Positions 25,850 to 35,296 of a DNA stretch of 64,000 nt are shown here, piece by piece. Under the pieces are notes generated by a model. The model was not told the DNA's origin, did no database searches, and worked only from the letters and a program-made list of their open reading frames with translations. Every line of letters starts with the position of its first letter. The first letter of the stretch is position 1. The stretch is taken from positions 62,001-126,000 of the forward strand of contig CACXLJ010000001.1 in NCBI GenBank assembly GCA_902768435.1. Reading direction: 5' to 3'. A program made the position numbers and the translations under genes. Source of the stretch: an uncultured Bacteroidales bacterium. Its GTDB lineage: Bacteria > Bacteroidota > Bacteroidia > Bacteroidales > Muribaculaceae.

Positions 25850-28018
25850 ATGACAAACTACGCAAACAACGACGATCGACGCTATACCGATAAGTATGGA
25901 TGTTATGGTACTGACCCCCATATGGGGCCTGAGTTTACCGATGATGACGATGATGACTTGCTCGATGAGGAACCTGAAAATCAAGGAGGGAATGAATCAC
26001 AGCAAGGTGGAGAGAAGCGCACGCAACAGCGACGAAATGTCATGAAAAATGACAATGGCACTCCCACCATTGACAAATATGGCAAAGATATTACAAAAGA
26101 AGCTGCCAATGGCAAACTTGACCCGGTTGTGGGTCGTGAGGTTGAGATTGAGCGCCTGGCTCAGGTGTTAAGCCGCCGCAAGAAGAACAATCCGGTGCTC
26201 ATTGGCGAACCCGGTGTTGGCAAATCGGCCATCATCGAGGGATTGGCTTTGCGCATAGTGCAACGCAAGGTGGCCCGTGTGCTCTTTGACAAGCGCATTG
26301 TGGCGCTCGACATGGCATCGGTGGTGGCTGGAACCAAGTACCGTGGCCAGTTTGAGGAGCGAATCAAGGGCATCATTGACGAAGCGTCTAAGAATAAGAA
26401 CATTATTCTGTTTATCGACGAGATTCACACCATTGTGGGTGCTGGCAATGCCAGTGGCTCGATGGATGCTGCCAACTTGCTCAAGCCTGCCCTTGCCCGC
26501 GGCGAGGTGCAATGCATTGGAGCAACCACACTCGATGAATATCGCAAGAACATTGAAAAAGACGGAGCGCTTGAGCGCCGATTCCAGAAAGTGCTGGTCG
26601 AAGCAACCAGTCCCGAGGAAACGCTCGAAATCTTGCGCAATATCAAGTCGATTTATGAAAAGCATCATGGTGTTGACTACACCGACGCCGCTCTTGAGGC
26701 ATGTGTGCGTCTCACCGACCGCTATGTGAGCGACCGATTCTTCCCCGACAAGGCAATCGATGCCCTGGACGAGGCGGGCTCGCGTGTACACATATCTAAA
26801 GTGGTGGTTCCTAAAGAAATTGACGAACTTGAGAAACGCATTGGCGAAGCGCAGGCCAAGAAACTTGAAGCCGTTCAGAATCAGAACTTCGAGAGTGCTG
26901 CCAGCTATCGCGACCAGCAGGAGAAATTGAAACTGGAACTCAACGATGCCAAGGAACGCTGGGAAAAGGAACTGGATTCAAAACGAGAAACCGTTGATGA
27001 AAACGATATTGCCGAAGTGGTGGCAATGATTACCGGTGTGCCTGTGCAGCGCATTGCGCAAGCCGAGGGAATCAGACTGCTTGGCATGACCGATGAACTC
27101 AAAAAACAGATCATCGGTCAAGACGACGCCATCGACAAGATTGCACGAGCCATTCGACGCAACCGTGTGGGCTTGAAAGACCCGAACCGCCCTATCGGCT
27201 CGTTCATGTTCCTGGGTTCGACTGGTGTGGGCAAGACACTGCTAGCCAAGCGTCTGGCCGAATTCCTGTTCAATTCCAAGGATGCACTCATCCGCATCGA
27301 TATGAGTGAATACATGGAGAAGTTCACCGTGTCGCGCCTGGTAGGAGCACCTCCGGGATATGTAGGCTACGAAGAAGGCGGACAACTCACCGAGAAAGTG
27401 CGCCGTCACCCCTACTCAGTGGTGCTGCTCGATGAGATTGAGAAAGCGCATCCTGATGTGTTTAACATGCTGCTCCAGGTGCTCGACGAGGGTTGCCTGA
27501 CCGACAGTCTGGGTCGCCGTGTCGATTTCAAGAATACCATCATTATTATGACATCTAACATTGGCACTCGTGAGTTGAAAGACTTTGGTGCAGGCGTAGG
27601 TTTCAACACCTCGCTCACCAAGGAACACAGCGATGCTGTTATCCGCAAGGCGCTCAACCGCCAATTCTCGCCCGAGTTCTTGAATCGTGTCGACGACATC
27701 ATTACCTTTGCCTCGCTCAACCACGACCATATCATGCAGATTATCGACATTGAGCTCAAGCAATTCTATAAGCGCGTCGAAGAACTGGGATTCACGCTCC
27801 ACATCACCGATGAGGCCAAGAAGTATGTGGCCGAGAAAGGCTATGATGTGCAGTATGGTGCCCGCCCCTTGAAGCGAGCCATCCAGACTTATATCGAAGA
27901 TCCGCTGAGTGAACTGTTGCTCAAAAACGAGGACAAGAAAAATGTGAAACTCATCATTGATGTGAAAAACGATGAGATCGATGCTACAATTGCAGCCGAA
28001 AACGAAACTAAAGACTAA
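25850..28018 (+). CDS. ClpC-type ATPase lacking the Clp N-domain
   Basis: A Hsp100 unfoldase that feeds proteins to ClpP. Order: an acidic low-complexity start (about 1-70, with a run of Asp at 31-36 and a Gln/Glu/Asn stretch); AAA module 1 with Walker A GEPGVGKS (119-126) and FIDEIHT; a UVR/M-domain coiled coil (about 325-370); AAA module 2 with Walker A GSTGVGKT (456-463) and [10 protein letters not shown]; and the ClpP-docking loop VGF (583-585). The double Clp_N repeat of normal ClpC (about 140 residues) is missing, and no ClpE-type zinc finger replaces it. Total 722 aa. htpG follows after 14 bp, so this looks like a stress operon. Confidence 0.92.
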   Translation: MTNYANNDDRRYTDKYGCYGTDPHMGPEFTDDDDDDLLDEEPENQGGNESQQGGEKRTQQRRNVMKNDNGTPTIDKYGKDITKEAANGKLDPVVGREVEIERLAQVLSRRKKNNPVLIGEPGVGKSAIIEGLALRIVQRKVARVLFDKRIVALDMASVVAGTKYRGQFEERIKGIIDEASKNKNIILFIDEIHTIVGAGNASGSMDAANLLKPALARGEVQCIGATTLDEYRKNIEKDGALERRFQKVLVEATSPEETLEILRNIKSIYEKHHGVDYTDAALEACVRLTDRYVSDRFFPDKAIDALDEAGSRVHISKVVVPKEIDELEKRIGEAQAKKLEAVQNQNFESAASYRDQQEKLKLELNDAKERWEKELDSKRETVDENDIAEVVAMITGVPVQRIAQAEGIRLLGMTDELKKQIIGQDDAIDKIARAIRRNRVGLKDPNRPIGSFMFLGSTGVGKTLLAKRLAEFLFNSKDALIRIDMSEYMEKFTVSRLVGAPPGYVGYEEGGQLTEKVRRHPYSVVLLDEIEKAHPDVFNMLLQVLDEGCLTDSLGRRVDFKNTIIIMTSNIGTRELKDFGAGVGFNTSLTKEHSDAVIRKALNRQFSPEFLNRVDDIITFASLNHDHIMQIIDIELKQFYKRVEELGFTLHITDEAKKYVAEKGYDVQYGARPLKRAIQTYIEDPLSELLLKNEDKKNVKLIIDVKNDEIDATIAAENETKD

Positions 28019-28032
28019 AAACACATATTATT

Positions 28033-30078
28033 ATGACAAAAGGAAACATTGGGGTAACGACTACTAACATTTTCCCCGTTATCAAAAAATTTCTTTATAG
28101 CGATCATGAAATATTTCTTCGCGAACTGGTGTCGAATGCAGTAGATGCCACACAAAAACTGAAAACTCTGGCGGGTGCCGGCGAATTCAATGGTTCGACC
28201 GAAGACCTAAAGGTGGAGGTGAAACTCGACAAGGACAATGGCACACTCACCGTGACCGACCACGGCATTGGAATGACTGCCGAGGAAATCGACAAATATA
28301 TCAACCAAATTGCCTTCTCGGGAGCCGAGGAGTTTCTGAACAAGTACAAAGACAGTGCAAACGCTATCATTGGCCATTTCGGTCTGGGCTTCTATTCAGC
28401 GTTTATGGTGGCCAAGAAGGTGGAAATTCACACCCTCTCCTATAAGGAAGGTGCTAAGGCTGTGAAATGGACCTGCGACGGTTCGCCCGAGTATGAGATG
28501 GAAGATTGTGACAAGGCCGAGCGCGGCACCGACATCGTAGTCTATCTCGACGATGACGAGAAGGAATTCTTGGAGCAATCACGCATCAACACGCTGCTCA
28601 ACAAGTATTGCCGCTTCCTGCCGGTGCCTGTCATTTTTGGCAAGGAACAGGAGTGGAAAGACGGCAAATATGTTGATACCGACAAGGACAAACTTATCAA
28701 CGATGTTGAACCCTTGTGGACCCGCACCCCAACCGACCTGAAGGATGAAGACTACCTCAAGTTCTATCATGCTATTCAGCCCGGCCAGGAAGACCCGTTG
28801 TTCTGGATTCACTTGAATGTTGACTTCCCATTCACGCTCACGGGTATCCTCTATTTCCCGAAAATCAAGAATAACTTGGACATCCGCAAAGACCGCATCC
28901 AGCTCTATTGCAATCAGGTGTATGTGACCGATAGCGTTGAGGGTGTGGTGCCCGACTTCATGATGCTCTTGCAAGGCGTGATTGACTCGCCCGATATTCC
29001 TCTCAATGTGTCGCGCTCCTATCTGCAGAGCGATCGCAATGTGAAGAAGATTTCATCTTATATCACCAAGAAGGTGGCAGCTCGTCTTGAGGAGATAGCC
29101 AAGAACGATCCCAAGGCATTTGAAGAGAAGTGGAACGACATTAAGATTTTCATCGAGTATGGCATGCTTAGCGACGAGAAATTCTGCGATGCAGCCATGA
29201 AGTTTGCTTTGCTTGAGAACACCGATGGCAAGTACTTTAAACTTGAGGATTATAAGAAACTTATCGAAGGCGAACAGACCGACAAGGATGGCAATCTTGT
29301 CTATCTCTACGCCACCGACAAGGAGGCACAGTACACCTACATCAAGGCTGCTGCCGACAAGGGCTATGATGTGCTGCTCATGAATGGCCAACTCGACATA
29401 CCCTTTGTGGGCATGCTGGAGCAAAAACAGGAGAAGTCGCGTTTTGTGCGTGTCGACTCGGATGTGCTCGACAACCTTATCCGCAAGGAAGATGTGAAAC
29501 CCACTAACCTCACCGAGGAGCAGCAGGCAATTGCCTCTACCCTATTCAAATCGCAGATTCCGGCTGTGGAGAAGAGCGAGTTCTATGTGACATATGCTGC
29601 CATGGCACCTACCGACAAACCCATCATCATCACTCAAAGCGAGTATATGCGACGCATGAAGGAGATGGCTCAATTCCAGCCTGGCATGAGTTTCTATGGC
29701 GAGATGCCCGATGCCTACAACCTCACGCTAAACACAAGTCACAAACTGGTTCAAGAAGCCATTGATAATGCCGAAAAAGCATTGGAGAGCGAGCTTAAAC
29801 CTATTGACGAGGAATTGAAGGCTACTGCTAATGTTATCAAGGCAATACGCGACCTGAACAAAGATGGAAAGGGCGTGCCCGAAGACAAGAAGAAAGACTT
29901 GGAAGACAACGAAAACAAGGAACGCGAATTGCGTGAGAAGAAGACGGCTGTCATCACCCAGTATGCTCAGGGTCAAGACAAGGTGAAACAACTCATTGAC
30001 ATCGCCCTGCTTGGCAATGGCCTGCTCAAGGGCGAGGCGCTCAACAACTTCTTGCAGCGCTCTATTGACTTGCTCTGA
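28033..30078 (+). CDS. htpG: Molecular chaperone Hsp90 (HtpG)
   Basis: HtpG is the bacterial Hsp90, an ATP-dependent homodimeric chaperone. GHKL ATPase motifs are intact: FLRELVSNAVDATQKL with the catalytic Glu and Asn (near 32-36), DHGIGMTAEEI and GHFGLGFYSAFMV. The middle domain (about 220-420) includes SRSYLQSD, and the C-terminal dimerisation domain follows. At 681 aa it is longer than E. coli HtpG (624 aa), mainly through a charged helical insertion near 585-650 rich in Lys and Glu. A terminator lies 35 bp downstream. Likely cotranscribed with the ClpC-type gene. Confidence 0.96.
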   Translation: MTKGNIGVTTTNIFPVIKKFLYSDHEIFLRELVSNAVDATQKLKTLAGAGEFNGSTEDLKVEVKLDKDNGTLTVTDHGIGMTAEEIDKYINQIAFSGAEEFLNKYKDSANAIIGHFGLGFYSAFMVAKKVEIHTLSYKEGAKAVKWTCDGSPEYEMEDCDKAERGTDIVVYLDDDEKEFLEQSRINTLLNKYCRFLPVPVIFGKEQEWKDGKYVDTDKDKLINDVEPLWTRTPTDLKDEDYLKFYHAIQPGQEDPLFWIHLNVDFPFTLTGILYFPKIKNNLDIRKDRIQLYCNQVYVTDSVEGVVPDFMMLLQGVIDSPDIPLNVSRSYLQSDRNVKKISSYITKKVAARLEEIAKNDPKAFEEKWNDIKIFIEYGMLSDEKFCDAAMKFALLENTDGKYFKLEDYKKLIEGEQTDKDGNLVYLYATDKEAQYTYIKAAADKGYDVLLMNGQLDIPFVGMLEQKQEKSRFVRVDSDVLDNLIRKEDVKPTNLTEEQQAIASTLFKSQIPAVEKSEFYVTYAAMAPTDKPIIITQSEYMRRMKEMAQFQPGMSFYGEMPDAYNLTLNTSHKLVQEAIDNAEKALESELKPIDEELKATANVIKAIRDLNKDGKGVPEDKKKDLEDNENKERELREKKTAVITQYAQGQDKVKQLIDIALLGNGLLKGEALNNFLQRSIDLL

Positions 30079-30112
30079 CGAAAGTATCCTATCTGCTAAA
30101 TAACCAATCAAG

Positions 30113-30150
30113 AAAAGGTGCGACTCACATCACGGGTCGCACCTTTTTTA
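30113..30150 (+). terminator. Terminator of the clpC-htpG operon
   Basis: An 11-bp stem (aaaaggtgcga / tcgcacctttt) with a 13-nt loop continues into a run of T. Confidence 0.85.
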
Positions 30151-30157
30151 TTCGTTT

Positions 30158-30178
30158 CAAAAAAACGCCTTTTGAGGC
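30158..30178 (-). terminator. Probable terminator of ridA
   Basis: On the minus strand a short stem gcct-caaa-aggc is followed by gttttttt. The stem has only 4 bp, so the call is tentative. Confidence 0.45.
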
Positions 30179-30203
30179 TTAATGACTAATTCGGGTTAAA
30201 GCC

Positions 30204-30581
30204 TTATTTGGCGGCGATGCACTCGATTTCGACAAGGGCACCTTTGGGCAGGTCGCGTACGGCGAAGGCCGAGCGTGCCGGGAATGGCTGGTCGAAGAAT
30301 TCGGCATACACCTCGTTCATGGGACCAAAGTTGGCAATGTCAGAGAGCAGCACGGTTGTCTTCACCACATTGCACAGGTCAAGACCTGCCGATTTCAGAA
30401 TAGCTTGGGCGTTGAGCAGTGACTGACGGGTTTGTTCTTTGATGCCGCCTTCGGGAAATGCGCCTGTTGCAGGGTCGATGGGCAGTTGACCTGAAAGGAA
30501 AATCATGCCATTAGCTTCAATGCCTTGACTGTAAGGTCCAATAGCCGCAGGGGCTTTGTCGGTGTTCAATACATTTTTCAT
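30204..30581 (-). CDS. ridA: RidA-family reactive intermediate deaminase
   Basis: RidA hydrolyses toxic enamine/imine intermediates released by PLP enzymes such as threonine dehydratase. The 125-aa sequence is a typical YjgF/YER057c/UK114 protein: APAAIGPYSQGIEANG at the start, LSGQLPIDP, and the active-site region PFPARSAFAVRDLPKGALVEIE with the substrate-carboxylate Arg (near 103) and terminal Glu. Normal length. It is a single-gene transcript with a TATTTTTG -7 box at complement(30622-30629). Confidence 0.94.
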   Translation of the reverse strand: MKNVLNTDKAPAAIGPYSQGIEANGMIFLSGQLPIDPATGAFPEGGIKEQTRQSLLNAQAILKSAGLDLCNVVKTTVLLSDIANFGPMNEVYAEFFDQPFPARSAFAVRDLPKGALVEIECIAAK

Positions 30582-30621
30582 TTTTCAGTAGTTTTTATGT
30601 GTTTATAGTTTAATTGTTCTA

Positions 30622-30629
30622 CAAAAATA
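30622..30629 (-). promoter_or_regulatory. -7 box of ridA
   Basis: TATTTTTG on the minus strand, a full consensus match, 41 bp before the start codon. No clear -33 box. Confidence 0.5.
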
Positions 30630-30712
30630 GTGATTTTTTTCGGTTTGCCCAAGATTTTTTGCAAACCATCTCCTTTAGCACATAATGGCGCTATCAAAGA
30701 GGCTTATTTTTA

Positions 30713-30744
30713 TTTGCGCAAACACCGTTTTTTCGCTAAATTTG
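30713..30744 (+). promoter_or_regulatory. umuDC promoter with palindrome on the -33 box
   Basis: TTTG (30713-30716), 20 nt, TAAATTTG (30737-30744): a full promoter match. The -33 box is half of a perfect 10-bp palindrome, tttgcgcaaa (30713-30722), a good position for a repressor. The ATG of umuD follows the -7 box by 5 bp, so the mRNA would be almost leaderless. Confidence 0.65.
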
Positions 30745-30749
30745 CTACC

Positions 30750-31172
30750 ATGAATGAACTTGAAATTAACTCCATCGATCAAGACCCTATCTCGCTGCAA
30801 TTCTTTGACAGCCAGATTCAAGCCGGCTTTCCAAGTCCGGCTCAGGGCAGTTTTGGCGACACGATTGACCTGAACGACGAACTTATCTCTAATCCCGAAG
30901 CCACCTTTTGCGCCCGTGTGATTGGCAATTCGATGATTGACTCGGGCATCAACGAGGGCGATTTGCTACTCATCGACCGCTCGCTCACACCTCACGATGG
31001 TTGCATTGCCGTGTGCTTCATCGATGGGGAGTTCACCGTGAAGCGCGTGTCAATCCGCGCCGATGGCATCTATCTTGTGCCCGCCAACAAGCGATTCCCC
31101 GAACTCCATGTCAACAGCGACAACAATTTCCAGATTTGGGGTGTAGTGTCCCATATTATCAAGAAGCTTTAG
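30750..31172 (+). CDS. umuD: UmuD-like S24 peptidase
   Basis: After RecA-stimulated self-cleavage, UmuD' forms DNA polymerase V with UmuC. The 140-aa protein aligns well with E. coli UmuD: QAGFPSPAQ places the cleavage bond at Ala25-Gly26 (Cys-Gly in E. coli), IDLNDELISNPEAT follows, and the catalytic dyad is Ser61 in IGNSMID and Lys98 in EFTVKR. The longer frame from 30630 is rejected because the promoter lies inside it. There is no DNA-binding domain, so it is not LexA. umuC starts 15 bp downstream. Confidence 0.95.
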   Translation: MNELEINSIDQDPISLQFFDSQIQAGFPSPAQGSFGDTIDLNDELISNPEATFCARVIGNSMIDSGINEGDLLLIDRSLTPHDGCIAVCFIDGEFTVKRVSIRADGIYLVPANKRFPELHVNSDNNFQIWGVVSHIIKKL

Positions 31173-31187
31173 CGAGAGATTTTACCC

Positions 31188-32486
31188 ATGTATTGCCTTG
31201 CCGACTGTAACAATTTCTTCGTCTCATGCGAACGGCTCTACGACCCTACGCTCAACGGCCGCCCTGTTGTGGTGCTGTCGAATAACGATGGATGCGTGAT
31301 TGCCCGAAGCAACGAGGCCAAGGCAATGGGAATACCCATGGGATGCCCGGCATTTCAAATCAAAAAGCACATTGGCACGGCAAGACTCAACGATGTGATT
31401 CAACTCTCGGCTCGCCATACACTCTATCACGACATTTCGTTGCGCATCATGTCGCTATTGGGCCGGTCGTGTGAGCGTCTTGAGGTGTATTCGGTTGATG
31501 AGGCTTTCTTTCAAGCCCCGTTCAACGATCCCGTTAAGGACGAGCAGTTTTTGCGCGACTTGGTGGCGAAGATTTATAAATATGTGGGTATACCTGTGAG
31601 CATTGGCTACGCTCCGACCCGCACCCTTGCCAAGATTGCCAGCCGCATTGCCAAAAAGAATCCCGACACTACCCAAGGCGTGTATGGACTCACCAGTCAG
31701 CATCTCATTGACTCAGCTCTTGTCAAGACCGATATTTCGGATGTGTGGGGAATAGGACGCCGACTGACCGAAGCCCTGCGCAACCGTGGAGTTGGTTCTG
31801 CTGCACAGTTTGTCCAATACCCTAACTCGCTCGTCCGCTCACTCTTCAATATCACTGTAGCACACACCCATGCCGAACTCAAAGGCATTGACTGCACTGC
31901 AGCCAGTCCAGTGACCGTTGCACACAAGAGCATCATGAATTCTCGCACCTTCGGCACCCTTATCACCAGCCGCAACGAAGTGCAGGCAGCCGTTGTGCAC
32001 TTTGCCGAGCATTGTTCCAGGCAACTGCGCAGCGAGGGCTCGGTGGCAGGCACAGTGATGGTGTATGTGCGCGGCGACCGCTATCGCGAAGATGTTCCCT
32101 TCTACTCCAATTCCTGCCAACTGAATCTTGCCACACCCTCGTCGAGTGCACTCACTATTGTGCACTATGCCTTGCAGGCATTTTCGTGCATCTTCAAGGA
32201 GGGCTTCGGTTATCGCAAGGCAGGTGTCATGCTGCTCAACATCAAGCCCGAAACTATGGTCCAACTAAACTTGTTCGACAAGGAAGACCACAACAAGCAA
32301 AACCGCCTGATGCGTGCCATCGACCATATCAACACACGCTATGCCACCCAAGCGGTGAATCTTGCTTCGACAAGTGCCAAGGGCGAGTGGAAACCACGAC
32401 AGCAACACCTGAATCAGTCGGCTCAAAGCGCTTTGCACATCTACTCAGGAATGGTGGCGTCGAGCAAAAAGAAATCCTCACTCTGA
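31188..32486 (+). CDS. umuC: Y-family DNA polymerase V subunit UmuC
   Basis: UmuC carries out error-prone translesion synthesis. The 432-aa sequence has the Y-family palm motifs LADCNNFFVSCERL (metal-binding Asp6), LSNNDGCVIARSNEAK and YSVDEAFF (catalytic Asp/Glu near 104-105), thumb GIGRRLTEALRNRGV, and a little-finger domain (about 235-350). A QLNLFD motif (about 363-368) fits the consensus for binding the beta clamp. With umuD it makes a compact two-gene operon. Expression is probably damage-induced, judging from the palindrome at the promoter, but that is inference. Confidence 0.95.
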   Translation: MYCLADCNNFFVSCERLYDPTLNGRPVVVLSNNDGCVIARSNEAKAMGIPMGCPAFQIKKHIGTARLNDVIQLSARHTLYHDISLRIMSLLGRSCERLEVYSVDEAFFQAPFNDPVKDEQFLRDLVAKIYKYVGIPVSIGYAPTRTLAKIASRIAKKNPDTTQGVYGLTSQHLIDSALVKTDISDVWGIGRRLTEALRNRGVGSAAQFVQYPNSLVRSLFNITVAHTHAELKGIDCTAASPVTVAHKSIMNSRTFGTLITSRNEVQAAVVHFAEHCSRQLRSEGSVAGTVMVYVRGDRYREDVPFYSNSCQLNLATPSSSALTIVHYALQAFSCIFKEGFGYRKAGVMLLNIKPETMVQLNLFDKEDHNKQNRLMRAIDHINTRYATQAVNLASTSAKGEWKPRQQHLNQSAQSALHIYSGMVASSKKKSSL

Positions 32487-32545
32487 ATAAAACTCTTTTG
32501 TTTTTTAACCCAAGGGGTAAAGACTTTTGAAATCGTGTAATGTGT

Positions 32546-34333
32546 TTAGTCTAACTTCAGCACGGCGAGGAACGCCTTTTGAGGAACTTGCACGGTGCCA
32601 ATCTGCTTCATGCGCTTCTTGCCTGCCTTTTGCTTCTCAAGCAACTTGCGCTTGCGGCTCACATCACCACCGTAGCACTTGGCGGTCACATCCTTGCGCA
32701 CCTGCTTCACCGTTTCGCGTGCCACAATCTTGGCGCCGATGGCGGCCTGAATGGCAATGTCGTACTGCTGGCGTGGAATGAGTTCCTTGAGTTTCTCGCA
32801 CATGCGCCGGCCCAGTGTCACCGCATTGTCGACATGCGTGAGCGAACTCAGTGCGTCCACAGGTTGCCCGTTGAGCAGGATGTCGAGCTTGATAAGGTTG
32901 GACTCGCGATAAGAACTGATATAGTAATCAAACGACGCGTAACCCTTTGATATCGACTTGAGTTTATCGTAGAAGTCAATCACAATCTCGCCCAGCGGGA
33001 TGTCGAACGACAGTTCCAGACGATTGCCCGAGATATATTCCTGCTTGGTAAGCATGCCACGTTTCGAGAGGCACAGCGTGATGATGGGCCCCATGAAATC
33101 GGCAAGTGTGATGATGGAAGCATGGATATAGGGTTCCTCTATGTGTTCGATAAGCGTTGGGTCTGGCAGTCCGGCAGGATTGTGCACCTCGGTCATGCCA
33201 CCTTTCTTGTCATAGACTTTATAGGACACATTCGGCACGGTAGTAATAACCTCCATATTGAATTCACGGCTCAGTCGTTCCTGCACAATCTCCATGTGCA
33301 ACAGCCCCAGGAACCCACAACGGAAACCGAAGCCCAGTGCCACCGATGACTCGGGGGTAAAGGTCAACGCAGCATCGTTGAGCTGCAACTTCTCGAGCGA
33401 TGAACGCAGGTTCTCGAAATCCTCGGGTTCAATGGGATAGACGCCCGCAAACACCATGGGTTTCACTTCTTGGAAACCTTCAATCGCCTTGTCGCAGGGA
33501 TTGGCAACATGTGTGATGGTATCACCCACTCGCACTTCGGTCGAGTCTTTAATGCCCGAAATAATGTAGCCGACATTGCCGGCTGCTATTTCAGTTCGCG
33601 GCGACAGGTTCAATTTCAGCACACCCACCTCATCGGCATCATATTTCTTGCCCGTGTTCACAAATTTCACAAGGTCGCCCTTGTGGATAGTGCCGTTCAC
33701 AATCTTGAAGTACACAATGATGCCTCGGAACGGATTGAACACTGAGTCGAAGATAAGCGCCTGCAGCGGAGCCTCAGGATCGCCCACGGGTGCTGGAATG
33801 CGATCGACAATGGCCTGGAGTATTTCAGGAATGCCCTCGCCGGTGCGTGCACTGGCACGGATAATGTCGGTTGGGTCACAGCCCAGCAACTCCACTATTT
33901 CATCTTCCACCTCATCGGGGTGAGCGCTATCCATGTCGATCTTGTTAATGACCGGAATAATCTCCAGGTCATTGTCAAGCGCCATATACAGGTTAGAGAT
34001 GGTCTGCGCCTGCACGCCTTGGGTGGCATCCACCACCAGCAGGCAGCCTTCACATGCTGCTATGGAGCGCGACACCTCATAAGAGAAGTCGACATGCCCT
34101 GGGGTGTCGATCAGGTTAAGCGTGTAGTGCTCATTGTTGAGCACATAGTCCATTTGAATGGCGTGGCTCTTGATGGTGATGCCGCGTTCGCGCTCAAGAT
34201 CCATGTCATCGAGCACCTGGTTTTGCATTTCCTTGCTTTCAACAGTCTTAGTGTATTCGAGTAGTCGGTCGGCAAGCGTGCTCTTGCCATGGTCGATGTG
34301 CGCTATGATGCAGAAGTTTCTTATATTTTTCAT
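32546..34333 (-). CDS. lepA: Elongation factor 4 (LepA)
   Basis: LepA is a ribosome-binding GTPase that acts in translation, mainly at initiation or on stalled ribosomes. The 595-aa sequence has GTP motifs AHIDHGKST (G1), RERGITI (G2), DTPGHVDF (G3) and NKIDM (G4), then domains II, III and V and the LepA-specific C-terminal domain (about 485-595; [25 protein letters not shown] region). The start is the ATG at 34333; a TTG one codon earlier is not needed. Its own TAATTTTG box lies at complement(34363-34370), right after the glycosyltransferase cluster ends. Confidence 0.96.
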   Translation of the reverse strand: MKNIRNFCIIAHIDHGKSTLADRLLEYTKTVESKEMQNQVLDDMDLERERGITIKSHAIQMDYVLNNEHYTLNLIDTPGHVDFSYEVSRSIAACEGCLLVVDATQGVQAQTISNLYMALDNDLEIIPVINKIDMDSAHPDEVEDEIVELLGCDPTDIIRASARTGEGIPEILQAIVDRIPAPVGDPEAPLQALIFDSVFNPFRGIIVYFKIVNGTIHKGDLVKFVNTGKKYDADEVGVLKLNLSPRTEIAAGNVGYIISGIKDSTEVRVGDTITHVANPCDKAIEGFQEVKPMVFAGVYPIEPEDFENLRSSLEKLQLNDAALTFTPESSVALGFGFRCGFLGLLHMEIVQERLSREFNMEVITTVPNVSYKVYDKKGGMTEVHNPAGLPDPTLIEHIEEPYIHASIITLADFMGPIITLCLSKRGMLTKQEYISGNRLELSFDIPLGEIVIDFYDKLKSISKGYASFDYYISSYRESNLIKLDILLNGQPVDALSSLTHVDNAVTLGRRMCEKLKELIPRQQYDIAIQAAIGAKIVARETVKQVRKDVTAKCYGGDVSRKRKLLEKQKAGKKRMKQIGTVQVPQKAFLAVLKLD

Positions 34334-34362
34334 CAAATTCCTTTTCTTGTATTTTAAAGGGT

Positions 34363-34370
34363 CAAAATTA
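34363..34370 (-). promoter_or_regulatory. -7 box of lepA
   Basis: TAATTTTG on the minus strand, 29 bp before ATG 34333. The -33 element is not clear. Confidence 0.5.
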
Positions 34371-34385
34371 GCAAAAAAAGATCAG

Positions 34386-35282
34386 TTATGAGGTATAAAT
34401 GTATTGTTTTTTGTACAGTCGGCGATGTTTTCTGGCGTCACACACCTTGCCACACAGTCGTGGAGCAAGAAGAAACATTTTTCCAGCCAGCTTGAAATCG
34501 CCTTTAAACAGGTGCTGAAATCCTTTTTTAATCACTTGCAACACATTGCTCACAACGGCTATTGCCAGCGAACGGTTCTGAATATTGCATAACTGTGAGA
34601 GGTGATACACATATTCAGAGTGGACAAACTGCTTTGCTGTGGGTTTCCGCCCTTGTCGGTCGTGGCAGGCTCTCGCTTTCGGGTCAACCATGAGCTGGTA
34701 ACCGTGATAATGGAGACGGTTTATAAAGTCAATATCCTCGCCATAATGATAGAAAACGGGCGAGAACATGCCTATCTTTGTGATTACATTCAGAGGAATG
34801 TACCAGATGGCAGCATTAACAAAGGGCACTTGAAAAGGACTGCTTGGCAAGTCATCTGTCGAATTAAATCCAACATAAGTCTTAAAACCATTTTCCAGCT
34901 CAGTCCCATTGCCTGCAAGGTGTGCGGGCGAAATCACCCCAGCCTTAGAGTGATTGCCAGCAACCTCAACAAGCCTTGAAATCGTGTCGGGATACAGCCA
35001 CGCATCTTGATTGAGGAGAATTACGCCATCTTGGTAATTCTCTTTCAATGCATATTGAATACCCATATTGTTGGCCGCACCAAACCCCAGGTTCTTGTCA
35101 TTGGCCATGACTTTCACCTGCGGATAGCATTTGGCAAGCGTTGCAACGGTGTCGTCGGTCGAGTGATTGTCAACAACAAGAATATCTGATTGCATCGATG
35201 ACTGAAGCACGCTATCGATGCACTTGTGCAGCCAGGGCATAAAATTGTAAGAAACAATTATTGTGAGTATCCGTTTTTCCAT
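34386..35282 (-). CDS. Family 2 glycosyltransferase
   Basis: A GT-A-fold sugar transferase of 298 aa. Motifs: TIIVSYNFMPWLHKCIDS, LVVDNHSTDDTVATL, NLGFGAANNMG and a DxD-like LNQDAWL near residue 92. The pattern NxGFgxaNNxG resembles the rhamnosyltransferase/WbbL-like subgroup, but donor and acceptor sugars cannot be told from sequence. The C-terminal part is basic and lacks membrane helices. The ATG at 35282 is chosen; a longer frame would overlap the upstream glycosyltransferase gene. Last gene of the wecB-galE-flippase-GT cluster, 14 bp after its neighbour. Confidence 0.9.
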   Translation of the reverse strand: MEKRILTIIVSYNFMPWLHKCIDSVLQSSMQSDILVVDNHSTDDTVATLAKCYPQVKVMANDKNLGFGAANNMGIQYALKENYQDGVILLNQDAWLYPDTISRLVEVAGNHSKAGVISPAHLAGNGTELENGFKTYVGFNSTDDLPSSPFQVPFVNAAIWYIPLNVITKIGMFSPVFYHYGEDIDFINRLHYHGYQLMVDPKARACHDRQGRKPTAKQFVHSEYVYHLSQLCNIQNRSLAIAVVSNVLQVIKKGFQHLFKGDFKLAGKMFLLAPRLCGKVCDARKHRRLYKKQYIYTS

Positions 35283-35296
35283 ATTCTTGTTCCAAT

